The notes beneath the pieces were generated by a model that was given only the letters and a program-made list of their open reading frames with translations, was not told the DNA's origin and did not search any database. DNA of 64,000 nucleotides, from NCBI GenBank assembly GCA_022494885.1, contig JAGVSM010002689.1, positions 1 through 64,000 on the forward strand. The letters run 5' to 3'. The DNA comes from Micrasema longulum. Lineage: Eukaryota; Arthropoda; Insecta; Trichoptera; Brachycentridae. A program made the translations under genes and the position numbers. Positions 31,845-43,058 of this stretch are shown in pieces. The stretch's first letter is position 1; every line of letters starts with the position of its first letter.

Positions 31845-32410
31845 TTTATTCAAACTTTGCGAAATTCTATGATCAAATTGCTACTACATAAAGATGTATA
31901 CCGCCAGAGACACAATATTTCAATATCATTGACATATAAATATGTAAATAAATTATCTGTTATGCTCTACTTTGGTACAAATTTATTTGTCAGCATGCGT
32001 CGCACTCCGAGTATAAACACAAGTCGGTACATGATTATAACACCATGTTTATTAGTATGGAAGGGCTAGCTATTCTTAGATATTGCAATAAAAATGGCAT
32101 AAGGACACTGCAAAACAGTATACCTAAAATATTTAACATGTTACCAAACAATATTAAAAATATTGAGTTAAATACAGGAGTGAGACGTTTGCTCAAATTA
32201 TGGTTAACAGAAAAAAGTTTTTTGTATTAGTGATAGTTTTTAATTTTTGATAATGTAATATGTAATGTTTTTAAGTAAAATTATTAATAATGTGGGTTAA
32301 GTGTGAATAATAGATGCAATTTATAAAAACCTGCTGACGAGTTGTATATATACAACTCAGCAGGACTTTAATTTAAGACTAATTTGTAAATATTTTTGAA
32401 AAATAAAAAA
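31845..32410 (+). pseudogene. LINE C-terminal end with 3' UTR
   Basis: The frame 32045-32230 gives GIRTLQNSIPKIFNMLPNNI then a stop, the 'K.FN.LP..I' terminal signature. Upstream text (31857-32069) is in other frames. The 3' UTR carries the strong hairpin at 32330-32364 and ends in an A-rich tail near 32410. Confidence 0.6.
32330..32364 (+). other. Near-perfect 35-bp palindrome in a LINE 3' UTR
   Basis: CCTGCT (32330-32335) pairs with AGCAGG (32359-32364). Inside a 3-base bulge, GAGTTGTATATATACAACTC is a perfect 20-bp palindrome (32339-32358). As RNA it would be a long hairpin, a possible recognition structure for the LINE reverse transcriptase. Confidence 0.75.
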
Positions 32411-32451
32411 AAATATTAAAAAAACAAGCATAAATAGAGGTTAAAAAAGTT

Positions 32452-32712
32452 GTTTTCAAGCGTTGCCTAGAAGGTGAAATAATTCAGTCATGTGAACCTC
32501 ACACACATATTTTCTTCTTTTTCTTTATAAAAGTCAACAAACACAAGAGTTAAGAAAATAAAGATGTCAAAACATAGGCAGTATGGCAAATGTTACACAG
32601 TGTGTAAAGTGGCCACTTAAACCAACATGAAACGTCATAAGCCATGTAAATGCCCAGACTTATTTATTCATTTCTCTAAATCTTTCCCTGCCTGTTGCAA
32701 TAGCTTTAGGTA
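32452..32712 (+). repeat. Family A repeat, copy 11
   Basis: TTTTCAAGCGTTGCCTAGAA through TGTTACACAGTGTGTAAAGT and GGCCACTTAAACCA to CCTGTTGCAATAG. It is directly followed by a PLE-3 fragment. Confidence 0.75.
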
Positions 32713-32714
32713 AA

Positions 32715-32935
32715 TATATATTCGATATTTTAAACGCAATATAATCACTCACCGACTTTTTAATGTCTACCGATTTCAAGACGTGCCCGCTCCTTCGTCA
32801 GGACACCAATAAAACCAACATGCAAAACCCACTATACACCTTCACCATAGTTGTTGCACAAAAATATAAAACCAGCACGACGTGCATTTTCATAAGCATA
32901 TGCAGTGATTACGATAAACGTGCACTGATTAGATA
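32715..32935 (-). mobile_element. PLE-3 terminal region, minus strand
   Basis: This is the reverse complement of about 38040-38240, including TTTTATATTTTTGTGCAA and GGTGAAGGTGTATAGTGGGT in the minus sense. It lies between family A copies. Confidence 0.75.
32768..32801 (-). ncRNA. Decayed hammerhead-like motif, PLE-3
   Basis: On the minus strand: CTGACGA, a poorly paired stem II, GAAA, TCGGTA. The core is kept but stem II is no longer good. Confidence 0.4.
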
Positions 32936-32999
32936 ATGAAAATATTATATGTAAATTGAAAAAAGGGAGACACATTTTATAATAATACATTTCTTGAAC

Positions 33000-33992
33000 A
33001 ATGTTTTGAGAATGTCTAAATGCTTGCAGATTGGCTGGATCTCTTCCCTAGTGAGTTATTGAAATCTAAATTTGTTGCAACTCAGAGATAAAAAAATAAT
33101 TGAGAAGGGAATATGGAAGTCTAGGCATTTACAGGGCTTATGACATGTCATTGGCTGGTTCAAATGGCCACTTTACACACTGTGCAACATTCACTCTGCG
33201 TGTGTATTCAGCTCTTTAACTTCGCAAACATCAACAAATGAAGAATTGAAGGAATATTCAAATAAGAAGGAATGTTCAAATATGGGCAGAATAGTGAATG
33301 TTCATCTCTGTTGTAATATGTTAATATTAGAATGAATATTCCTTGAATTTGAATATTCACAAAAATGGTTTTCAGGCGTCGCCTAGTATGTGAAATAATT
33401 CAGTCAGATGAATCTCTTCACAACAATAAAGCTTTCAGCTCTTTAACTTAACTAAAATCAACAAATGAAAAAATTGAAGAAATATGGATGTTCAAACATA
33501 GGCAAAATAGTAAATGTTACACAGTGTGTAAAATGGCCACTTAAACCATTGCGTTGTTCCAAGATTGTTCAATGATCTCCCACAAACCATCATTAACATG
33601 AAAAATCTTCAAATGAAAAAAAAAGAACTGAAGAAATATCTTCTAGATACTTAATAGTGCCTGTTTATAAATAAATCTGTAAAATATAAATAAAATAAAT
33701 GTAATATAAACCTGTCATAAAAAAAAAAAAAAAAATGTGTCCCACCGAAAAGTCTTCAGACTTAGTGGGTAACAAATTCTTATAAATATTTTTTAATTAT
33801 AAAATAAACGCTGCTCTGCAACACTGAAACTGAAACTGAAAGCAGCCATTGACAGGTCATAAGCCCTGTAGATGCCTAGACTTCTATATTGCCTTCTCTT
33901 AAATGTTCTTTATCTCTGTTGTAATATGTTAATATGAACAGTTCCTTATGAAGTTGAATCCAGTCTACAAAAATTTGGACAAACTCAAAATA
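33000..33992. repeat. Cluster of family A fragments, copies 12-14
   Basis: 33000-33196 is in the minus sense, with CAATGTTTTGAGAATGTC to the core. 33205-33345 is a scrambled plus-sense piece. 33365-33550 and 33841-33992 are the two halves of one plus-sense copy, split inside AAACCA|GCCATTGACAGG by a LINE end. Confidence 0.75.
33551..33840 (+). pseudogene. Short LINE end inserted into family A
   Basis: RLFNDLPQTIINMKNLQ and KKKELKKYLLDT, then a stop, form the C-terminal signature of a non-LTR ORF2. A poly-A run at 33719-33735 and a hairpin-like GTCTTCAGACTTAGTG segment follow, then an ACTGAA repeat tail. Family A sequence continues on both sides. Confidence 0.65.
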
Positions 33993-35259
33993 TTGTTGAT
34001 TTATTCTTATCATTGAAATACTAATTTTGTATTCTAAGAACTGCTGTCTACAAGTTCTGTGACACACGTTCGGTTGTCCTAATAGTGTGTAAAAAATGTG
34101 CTTGACAGTTGTTGTTAGACGATTTTAAATATTTTTTTCGCAAAATACGGCTCACCGACACGAGGTTTTGGTATATTGCTGAGTACATATTTTTACAAAA
34201 TGTCACCACCACACTCCCGGAATAAATTTATGTAGAAAATCAGAAAGAGGAGGAAGAAAATCTTTCTTCGCTTGTCATTGGCGAGGAAATTGGTTTCTTA
34301 AAGCATATAAATATTTTGAAATTCTGTTGAATTTAAGTACTCACTGAGTTTTTTTTTAAAATATCGGATTTAGGAAAAGTTTAAATAAAAATAATTTATT
34401 TTGTTTTCGTAATCTTTATATTTAGAATTCCTCTGTACGTGTGATGTCACTTAACTGCCCCTCAACGGCTTAATCGATTTACGTTCGGTTTTCAGAGAAA
34501 TATAGATCTTTGCGTTGTGCGTGTTTGTATATATTTAAATATTCAATCTAATAAACAAAAGAGAAGTAAGAAGCATAACTGTTTTATTCATATATCAAAC
34601 AGGGCTGCATTCGAGGAGAACGCATTTACAAAAAAAATTGAAAGATGTTATTTTTTAGTGTATTAATAAGTTTGTTTTTGAATGTTTACAAACAGTTTTT
34701 TTTGTAGATCTTTATCAGATTATTTTCTTAAATCCCTTATAATTTCTACTCATTTATTTATTTTAACTGGATTTTTGGTAATGCTTAAATAATATTAAAT
34801 TCAAAAAGTTTTTAAAAATCGTATTCTTACATAAGTACACCCTTCTGTTGGTAAAAAAACCGGAGTTTGACGTTTGCAAAAAGAATGCCATATTTAAAAA
34901 GTTTCGGAATCCAACCATAAACAAGCCGGGCAAGACCACTTCTCACGGGTTCACTAGTTAATTATATTGTTCAAAAGTAAAATTAATATTTATGTATGGA
35001 AAATATTCAAGTTCACCCAAATTTAATAAGTGCATAAAATGCTGAATTTCTTCAAGGCTCTTTTATTTTATTTTTTTATTGGATAAAAAAACAGTTTGTA
35101 CACAAATATTGTCAATTTTGTTGTATTTTAGTGTAAGACATTCATGCACATACCAAATTGTTGACACTTAATATAATAAATTAAGTTACGTTAAATATAA
35201 TAAATGTAAAACATAAGGAATACAAAATATGTACATAATATAAAAGTTAATTAAATATC
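33993..35259. other. AT-rich sequence, nothing recognised
   Basis: No motif, shared repeat or splice-framed frame was found. Confidence 0.4.
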
Positions 35260-35470
35260 TGCTTCTCTCAATAATTCCATGATTTTTTACTGAAATTTAC
35301 AAATATTGTCACGAAAAAAAGCAACCTCGGTAAATTAATTGTTATATTGGTCGCATATTCTAGGTATTGAAAATATTTTAAATAGTTAACTGAAGCGTTA
35401 TTTGTGTAAAATAGAAGATTTTGTCTTGTCAGTCTAGATGGGACACGGAATAAAAGCATTTCAAGTAGAT
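35260..35470 (-). pseudogene. LINE C-terminal remnant
   Basis: The minus frame 35459-35268 gives LLFRVPSRLTRQNLLFYTNN then ASVNYLK, the 'NF.VP....R....F' segment just before the end of Jockey/CR1-like ORF2. The remainder is degraded. Confidence 0.5.
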
Positions 35471-35504
35471 TTTTTCTTATAGAAAAGCTATAAATGGAAG
35501 AGCT

Positions 35505-36290
35505 AAAATGTAAAAGTAGATGTTAAAACATGGGCAGAATGGTAAATTTTACACAGTGTGTAAAGTGGCCACTAAACCAGCTAATGACAAATCATTAGCC
35601 TTGTAAATGCCTTGACGTCCATATTTCCTGCTCAAAAATGCTTTCTTTCTTTGTAGCAACAAATTGAGATAATACGTGGAATTTAATAAAAGTTTATTTA
35701 CAATATTTAGAGTTTATCAGAATTTTTAAAGACAAGGATTGGATTCAACTTTAGGGGAGCTGCCAACTTTAACACATTACAACAGAGATGAAAAACATTC
35801 TAGAGAAGGTAATATAGAAGTCTGAACATCTACAGGGCTTATGACCTGTCATTGGGTAGTTTAAGTGTTAGTTCACTAAAAATTCAATCAGATGAATCTC
35901 ACCCGTAGAAATAAGGGTTTCAGCTCTTTAACTTCACAAACATAAACAGAAGAAAGAATTGAAGGAATATAGATGTACAAATATGGGCAGAATGGTGAAT
36001 AGTACACATAGTGTAAAGTAATGGAGAATACCTTAAATAAGGGAATATTAAAGTTAAGGCATTTACGGGGCTGACCTGTCATTGGCTGGTTTAAGTGGCC
36101 ACTTTACACACTGTAATATTAATTCACCATTTCGTGAAAACATAGGCAAAATGGTGAATGTTACACAGTGTGTAAAGTGGCCACTTAAACCAGCCAATGA
36201 CAGGTCATTACACCCTGTTGATGCCCAGACTTCTATATCACTTTCTCTAAAATTATCTGCATCACTGTTGTATCGTGTTAAAAATTATTT
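35505..36290. repeat. Cluster of five family A pieces in alternating orientation
   Basis: 35505-35675 plus, 35698-35868 minus, 35880-36016 plus, 36017-36125 minus and 36130-36290 plus. Each has part of the AAGTGGCCACTT core or its flanks. The frames at 35888-36082 and 36082-36303 are shadows. Confidence 0.75.
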
Positions 36291-37849
36291 TAATAAATTT
36301 TAAACGTCCTAAAAAAAAGTTTTTTTTATATAAAAAAAACAAAAAAGATTGTAAAAAAAGTTTATTATAGAAAGTAACTCAAAAAAGAAGTCAATTTAAC
36401 TATTGATTTTCTAATAATGGCAGTAATATTGTTTCAATCAGCGTGTTTTTTTGTAAAAGGAAGTCCTTCATTTCATTTTCATTTAATATTATGTGCACGT
36501 TTATGAAATGGAAGCATGCATTAAGCCGGCCTCTTTTAAGGGTAAAATGGTTTCTACCCGTTTAGCAAAGTAAAAGACATTTGGCACAGACCGTCCTAAC
36601 ACGTCCAGAATTATTACTGTTCTGACCTACCTACGTGACTGTATACTTTGTGCAATATAAATGAGTATGTCTACAATATACCACAATACAGTTGTTGGGC
36701 AAAAATTACGAGCACATCAAAATATTTTGAGAAAATAGATGACAATAATATTTCGTAACTTCTGGGCTGGATATAAACATTTAATAACAAACGTTTAAGG
36801 TCTGCTGAAATAAGGAACTTCAGCCCTACAGAAAATTGGATAAAAAAAAAAATTGTGCGCAGTAAAAATAAAATATCAAAGTTTCTTGAAAATGTATGAA
36901 ACAAATAAAAATAAATATTTTAACAAATCGAGCCACTTTAATGACGTCACTAGTTCATATGAATCAATCAATGATAAAAGTTATGGAAGATTTCTGGTTT
37001 ACTTATCGTCAACGGACCAATCGGCAGAACTGACCACGAGTAAGCAGGAAGAGATCCTCTGACGTCAGTGCTCTAGTAAAACGATATGGTGTAATTTATT
37101 TTTTTCAAATAGGCTTAGTTTGTCTATTAACAAACAAAAAACATTTTAAAAAAAACACTGAGCTTTCTCATTAGAGAACCAATGTAAATGCTAATATTAT
37201 TATTAGCATTTTCATTTATTCTTTTCATTCTAAATGGTGTTTTTTTTTTTTTATATTTGTGCCTCAATTTTTATTATTATCGGTATATTTTATTATTTCT
37301 ATTTATGTTTCATTTTTTTAATTATTAATGATACATTTTCTAATTTTTATATTTATGCTTTAACTTTTTGTATTATCGGAATGTTATCTTATTTGCATTA
37401 ATGTTTCATTTTCTAATTAATAATGATATTTTTTAATTTTTATTTATTCTTTAATTTTTATTATCATCGGTATGTTTTCTAATTTATATCTTTTTGGAAT
37501 TTTTTGATATTGTTATTATTATTTGAATATTATTCATCACCATTTAATAAAATGAAAAAAAAAATACATGTAAAAAGAAGGTCCTTCCTAAACACAAGAA
37601 TTTTCTAGCTAGTCGGGATGAGAAACAAAAAATCTCTGTACATTTTAAAACTGAATGCAGTGCTATATTTGTCATTTGATTACGGAGTATCGTGAAAATA
37701 TGATGATTATTTTGAATTTATTAAGGTTTTCTACTGATATTTATTGGTGGAACTGCATTTCAATGTTAATAATAAAAAAACGTATATAGTTTTATTCTAC
37801 TTTTATTTATATATTTTTTTTTATAAATTTGACCAGTCTTATAGTTAAG
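36291..37849. other. AT-rich sequence with a degenerate tandem repeat
   Basis: Only the array at 37265-37490 was recognised. The frame 36853-37062 has no motif. Confidence 0.4.
37265..37490. repeat. Degenerate tandem repeat, about 90-100 bp period
   Basis: TATTATCGG-type segments recur near 37277, 37371 and 37460, each followed by ATGTT.CTTATTT and a TTTCATTTTCTAATTA-like stretch. Confidence 0.55.
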
Positions 37850-38290
37850 GGTTGAAAGTTAATAATATTGAAATATTTCACATAACGAAAGCTTTGAAAA
37901 AAAATGTTCCTTTGATAAATAATCAAACAACTTTTCAATCTAAGTCCGTTATACGATGTTCCACTGTAATAGTCACCCTTACCTACTAAGTTCACCCCTC
38001 CCTACACCCCCTCCACTTTTTTCAACTATTTCTCAAACAGCATTATTTTCAAAGTTTAATCGGTGCATGTTCGTCCTAATCAGAGCATGTGCTTATTAAA
38101 ATGCACGTCGTGTTGGTTTTATATTTTTGTGCAATAACTATGGTGAAGGTGTATAGTTGGTTTTGCATGTTGGTTTAATTGGTGTCCTGGCGAAGAGACG
38201 GCTACGTCTCGAAACCGGTAGACATATAAAAGTCGGTAAGTGGTTATATACAAATATTAAAAAACATGAAGTAAAATGTTTGACCACAAA
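37850..38290 (+). mobile_element. PLE-3, GIY-YIG tail and terminal repeat
   Basis: 37855-37965 translates as KVNNIEIFHITKALKKNVPL then INNQTTFQSKSV, the region after the GIY-YIG core in PLEs (compare 50500-50600). The terminal repeat with a hammerhead-like motif (38187-38220) follows. The long minus frame 37807-37995 is a shadow. Confidence 0.65.
38187..38220 (+). ncRNA. Hammerhead-like motif with perfect stem II, PLE-3
   Basis: CTGGCGA (38187-38193) has G instead of the invariant A at one core position. Stem II is a perfect 6-bp GAGACG/CGTCTC with a GCTA loop, then GAAA (38211-38214) and CCGGTA. ACCGGT is palindromic. The core change should abolish or reduce activity. Confidence 0.55.
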
Positions 38291-38835
38291 CTTATAAGAA
38301 AAATAAATACATTTATGCATACATATTTTAATCTGCCATCGGTCTAAGGATTGTAAGTAGATATTTTTATGAATTTTTGAATTTAAGAATAAATCGAATG
38401 ACATCTTTGCATAAACCATTAAAACGTCTTATTTATTTACCAGATCAAAGACGTTTAAAAAATTAAGAGGTCTTCTCTTGCAAGAGTTCTTGTCCAACGA
38501 GATGGCATTTTTATCTCTCGCTAAATAAAAATCTCAATATAAAAAAAACTTTGTTCAACTGAACTAGTTTTTTCTTTAATTATTGGAATTTCTCAAATGT
38601 GACTGTCTTTATGGCAGCTACTGTATTTAAAGAATGACCTCTGACCCAATTGGCTACTCATTGACTTGGCAGGGTGCACTTTTGGCATCACGCGGCCCGT
38701 TTGAAAAAAACTCACTTTTCTTTGGGGGTATCTAGAACGTATAAATTTCTCATGTGGAACGAAATGGAACTATCTAGAACACCACACTTATTTGATCAAT
38801 GATCATACTTTTACTGGGTATAAAACTACGAACGA
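38291..38835. other. Spacer, nothing recognised
   Basis: The minus frame 38419-38138 overlaps PLE-3 and is not a gene. Confidence 0.4.
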
Positions 38836-39410
38836 CTTCAGAATACATGCATAAGGTACATTTTTGGTCTTAGGAAATATGACCACATTTCTGATTATCG
38901 TAGGCAACTGAAATGGCTCAAAACCAGACAGCGGAGAGACTATCACTCCCTCTCACTTCTGTTCAGTATACTTCATAGTCCTAACGCTACTTTATACCTG
39001 CGTAAAAAATTTCAACGCTTATGTGTTTATGGTTGACCTCTTTGTTATAATTCTCAAGGCACTCTCTTAATACCCATCCACAATTCCTTTTTCTTCTCTA
39101 ACTCATATAGTGTCCATGCGGCTCGACTGTGGAATCATCTCCCATTCACCATCAAAGATGTTACTACATTATCTCTGTTTAAATCACATCTGAAAAAACA
39201 TCTCATTTCTCTTCCTTAATCTCTCCTTTTCTTTTTCCTCTTTTTTACTTTTTTCTATTGAGTAATAGTTTTGATTTAAGGTTATTTATAAACAAATACG
39301 TGCATTTCTTTTTTTATATATCTTTAGCTTTTTAATTTTTTTTTCTATAGAATATGTTCTGTAACTTGAATTGTAAAAATAAAACTTTTAATAAAATATA
39401 TAAAACAACT
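38836..39410 (+). pseudogene. Jockey-like LINE end, well preserved
   Basis: Open from 38836 as LQNTCIRYIFGLRKYDHISD, YRRQLKWLKTRQRRDYHSLS and LLFSILHSPNATLYLRKKFQ to a stop near 39035. After a shift it continues YSVHAARLWNHLPFTIKD then SHLKKHLISLP and TAA at 39217-39219. This is the complete Jockey-type C-terminus. The 3' UTR is pyrimidine-rich and ends in an A-rich tail near 39410. Confidence 0.8.
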
Positions 39411-39570
39411 TTGTTTTTGACAACTAATTTTTGTTTTTCACCGACTGTTTTCAAGGCAAACAAGCTTCTTTGTCAAGGTTTACGTAACATTAGTGGTTAA
39501 AAACAAAGTTGTTTTATTTATTTTATTATAATGAATAACAACAAAGTTAGTGCTTCAAATATAAACTTAA
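39407..39570. mobile_element. PLE-4 terminal repeat, inverted pair
   Basis: AAAACAACTTTGTTTTTGAC (39407) pairs with TTAAAAACAAAGTTGTTTT (about 39498-39516) around a minus-strand hammerhead-like segment (39441-39476, core TTGACAA, degraded). The flank TGCTTCAAATATAAACTT matches 59470-59490. Confidence 0.6.
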
Positions 39571-39775
39571 TAAAACTTTTATTTTTTAAATTGGTTGGAA
39601 GAAATTTCCATTTGGCAATAAGCTCACCAATGTTCAAATAAAATTTTATACAAAAAGATAAATAAATATGAAAACAGTGAAATAAATGAGTTACATAAAA
39701 AAATTTCATAAAAACACCTTTTTTTTAAATGAGCTATCGTTGTGATCAGAAATCAAATTAATTTTTATAAAACCA

Positions 39776-40355
39776 GTAGCTTAATCACAAATAACTATCG
39801 ACGTGCTAATAAGCGATGTGATAACAATTTCTCACCATGGTTGTTTATCGTATTCGCGATCACAATGGAACATCCGTGAACACCTAATATTAAATGTCAA
39901 AATATTTACCTTTCGCGACGTATAATCCCACTGCGCAATCACATATTTAAACTTCACCGGTGTAAATATGGAAAATATAAAAAAATGCTATTTTTATTTA
40001 TTTATTTATTATTTATCATGCTATTTATTGCATTTAGCCAGCGGTTGGCAAGCCAAATGCCAAAAAAAGCAGTCGCCATAGTAATTGTTATTTAATTTGA
40101 ACTTTTTTGTATGAAATACTCCTTACCATTTTGCAAATACAATATATTGTATAGTAAACGCCGATTTTTCGCCAATGAACTGTATTTATTTACAAGGAAA
40201 ACAAAAAACAAACCGACACGAGCGTTGACTTAGAGATTACACACGCGTTGACTTGTGACTGCGATAACTTAAGCATGTTCATTATTGTTCATTGTGATCG
40301 CTCAAATGCTTAGCATGTTTTTAAGCACGTCGATAGTTATTTGTGATTGAACTAC
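39776..40355. mobile_element. MITE with 32-bp terminal inverted repeats
   Basis: GTAGCTTAATCACAAATAAC... (39776-39807) and the reverse complement of 40324-40355 match at 30 of 32 positions. An inner motif GCGATCACAATG also appears in inverted form (39856 and 40296). It is 580 bp and non-coding. No clear target duplication was seen. Confidence 0.8.
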
Positions 40356-40476
40356 AGGCGGATAATATTACAGTTCTGTGTTTAAAATAGGAAAACATTT
40401 CTGGATGAGTGTTTTCGACTCAATGGCAAATTTCAAATGAAGTGACTAAATAAAAATCGAGTTAGGATAAGTGCAC

Positions 40477-40560
40477 CTCGTGTTGTAATGGTTCGCGTGT
40501 TTGTTTACAATGATTAGGGTTTCGATCTCAATTTTTGCAGGTTGAACATGGAATATTGGG
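40477..40560 (+). mobile_element. Decayed tRNA-like SINE head
   Basis: CACCTCGTGTTGTAATGGTT resembles an A box and GGGTTTCGATCTC a B box at about 40518-40530. No recognisable tail. Confidence 0.35.
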
Positions 40561-40834
40561 TTTAAATGGTTTTTAAAAGAGTTTAAAATGTGAGGGTACG
40601 GGAGGATATTAAACATTTTCTGTGTGGACAGAGTCCGAAACGACGACGTTTTCGGAAGAATTAAAAAAGATAGGGAGGTGCTAAATGTAATTCAGAAAAG
40701 TTGATGCATGCCACGGATTGGAGAGCCTTACTGGATGTCAAAAATAAAATATAAAAAATAAGGAATAATTAAAAAAAAAAAATATTTATAGATGACAACC
40801 ATGAAGTTTCGCATAAATAAATTATCTATGTTTT

Positions 40835-41120
40835 TATGAATATATGTATGTGTATGCGCATGGGTGTATGTACGTATGTATGTATGTACATGTGTATATT
40901 TATATATATGTGTGTATATATGTGTATGTCTGTATGTATATGAATCAAAATGTGTATCCGAATAAGTTTATATTTTGTTTTTCTGTGCTCTATATTAATT
41001 TGTTAACTATTATAATATATTAAATGTAATTGCCTAGCTTGGAACGGGGTATGTACCCTTGTTAGCTGGGCAAAGTGAACATGGAATTGTATTTTGATAA
41101 AGAGTGTGAATAAATAAATA
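40835..41120 (+). other. LINE 3' UTR (family K) with TATG repeat
   Basis: A TATG/TGTA microsatellite (40835-40945) is followed by TTAGCTGGGCAAAGTGAA and an AATAAATAAATAAA tail, the same 3' end as on the minus strand at 17790-17860. Confidence 0.55.
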
Positions 41121-41139
41121 AAAAAATAAATAATAAAAA

Positions 41140-41345
41140 ATTAGGAAGAGAATACTTAAGTACTTCGGTCGTGTGATGAGAGGCAAAAAATTAAACATAT
41201 TACAAGTGACTCTACAAAGAAGGACTGATGAAAGACGCAGTGAAGGAAAAAGGTGCATCTCTTGGCTGAAGAATTCGCGAGACTGGTTCCAATGAACACT
41301 CAGTCCCTGTTCAGAGCAGCTACCAACAAAGTCAGAATAGGGTGT
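41140..41345 (+). pseudogene. RTE-like LINE C-terminal remnant, fourth type
   Basis: LKYFGRVMRGKKLNILQVTL then RSEGKRCISWLKNSRDWFQ and, shifted, LFRAATNKVRI. This is the 'Y.GH..R......G.I.G.R..GR...SWL.NLR.W' ending of many animal LINEs. The plus-strand text crosses a stop near 41296. Confidence 0.65.
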
Positions 41346-41449
41346 TTTCACAAGTCGGGAACAATATTAAAAATATAATACATATTTAGAGCGGATTTTT
41401 ACGATTCAAATGACAAAACTAACAATGTTTTAAAACAAGTTTTGGTTCA

Positions 41450-41690
41450 ACTTCACTAAAATCAACAAATAGAAGAATTGAAGAAATACGGATGTTCAAA
41501 CATAGGCAAAATGGTAGTTACACAGTGTGTACAGTGGCCACTTAAACCAGCTACTGACAGGTCATAAGCCCTGTAAATGCCTTTACTTCCATATTCCCTT
41601 ATTTAAGGTATTCTTCATCCCTGTTGTAATTTGTTAATATTATTTTCGGGTTAAAAATTAAGTACATACAAAACACTTAGGGAGAAAACC
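41450..41690 (+). repeat. Family A repeat, copy 20
   Basis: AACTTCACTAAAATCAACAA through TACACAGTGTGTACAGTGGC to ATCCCTGTTGTAATTTGT and a separated AGGGAGAAAACCCA end. Confidence 0.7.
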
Positions 41691-42628
41691 CACCTCCATC
41701 CGCAGCTGTTATAGAGTCCTGGGAGACTCTGTTAGCCACGCTATTTTAACGAAATTTACTTTCCACGTACACGTTTTTTTGCCAATAATTTTAATCAAAA
41801 TCTAGGGCAAAAAAGAGTATGAATTTAATAAATATACATGATTTCTCTAATTTTGTCTCCCTCAATGCCTCCGTCACAGTTTTTTTTTTTTTTTTTAAAT
41901 ATTTTTACATATACAAAACAGCTGGCAGTTGGTATCACGTCATGTTGACATCACGCGTTATGATCGCCGATTGCACTTCTAATAAACATTGCGAACAAGT
42001 TTGACGTCAAAACGTCATACTTGTGGTTTGTCCCACAGGGCGCGAAACGCCCCGTTTTCGGGTAATTCAATACATGCATATTATAAACGTATGTAGAAAG
42101 TATCCAACGTCGCAGAATTTTTTTTTTAATTCTGTTATTATCGTATTTTTTGTTTATTTAAAAGTAAAAATATTTTTAAAAAACGTGAAAAGACCCAAGC
42201 GAGATCTAATCTCTATCGAGTAGAGGAATGATCTAAAGGAGAACAAAAAAATGTTTTCCTTAAAAAACAGACATTTAGGGAATTTAGGGGTAAGGAACTC
42301 GTGTGAGATTCTGAATAAAAAATAAATAAAAACATAAATTGTAAAAAAAAAATATTATTTTTTTATAACAATAATAGTTATAAAATTAAATGAACATTAA
42401 TTAAAAATGCATAATGTAAACAAAGAGAAAAAAAAGTCAAAATAAAATAAAATTATAACTGTAAATACAATACAATAAAATGAAAAAATCTTCATAGAAA
42501 TGAAAAACAATATGGTATATGTTTGAACGGTCATATATTATTTAGTATTAATAGAAACCTCTGGGGAAGCAAAAAATGCTTTCGTTTCGATTTCATCATT
42601 TATTGAAAGAATCCCTTTATTTCCCTAG
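41691..42628. other. AT-rich spacer, nothing recognised
   Basis: Includes a long T run at about 41879-41896 and a small hairpin near 42040-42060 (GAAACGCCCCGTTTTC). Confidence 0.4.
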
Positions 42629-42655
42629 GGTGCAGTACCCTCATTATTTGCTAAG
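42629..42655 (+). CDS. Possible 27-bp microexon
   Basis: A near-ideal acceptor (CCCTTTATTTCCCTAG) is followed by GGTGCAGTACCCTCATTATT... ending AAG, then GTAAAA. It would encode GAVPSLFAK in phase 0. Nothing links it to a gene, so it could be chance. Confidence 0.2.
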
Positions 42656-42975
42656 GTAAAAGTACTTTTTTATCATTTCTACTCTAATATTTTCCATTAG
42701 ACTTTCACCTTAACTAGTAAATATAAAAAATTATGAATAAAATCCCACCCCCCTATATATTATAACATTGGATTTTCTCTATTAATTTTTTTTAACGTTT
42801 TGATTCTTAAAAGTCTGTCCTTAAAATTTGGATATGGTGCAGTAACATTTTATTAGATTAAGCAAAAGATGAATTTCTCTAATGTACAGATATTTGAAAA
42901 GAAAAAAAACAGATAAAGACTGTTTATAAATACCATTTCCATAATTTATAAAAAAAATATACGTAAAATTTAGAC

Positions 42976-43058
42976 CTGTTTTAGCAAAATAAATTAAAAT
43001 CATAATTACGCCGGTCATATAACAAGCATATGCTCCCGATCCCACTGCTAATAACTGA
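42976..43058 (-). CDS. Possible exon with a transmembrane helix
   Basis: The minus strand has a pyrimidine-rich acceptor (TTCTTGTTCTTTCGAATCAG), then an open 83-base segment encoding QLLAVGSGAYACYMTGVIMI then LIYFAKT, and a GTCTAA donor of moderate quality. The peptide has one hydrophobic span ending in Lys. No family recognised. The frame stays open beyond the donor in AT-rich sequence. Confidence 0.3.

Noticed and set aside
36930..37080. Possible inverted repeat around TGACGTCA motifs
   Set aside because: Only a few bases pair beyond the TGACGTCA palindromes themselves.
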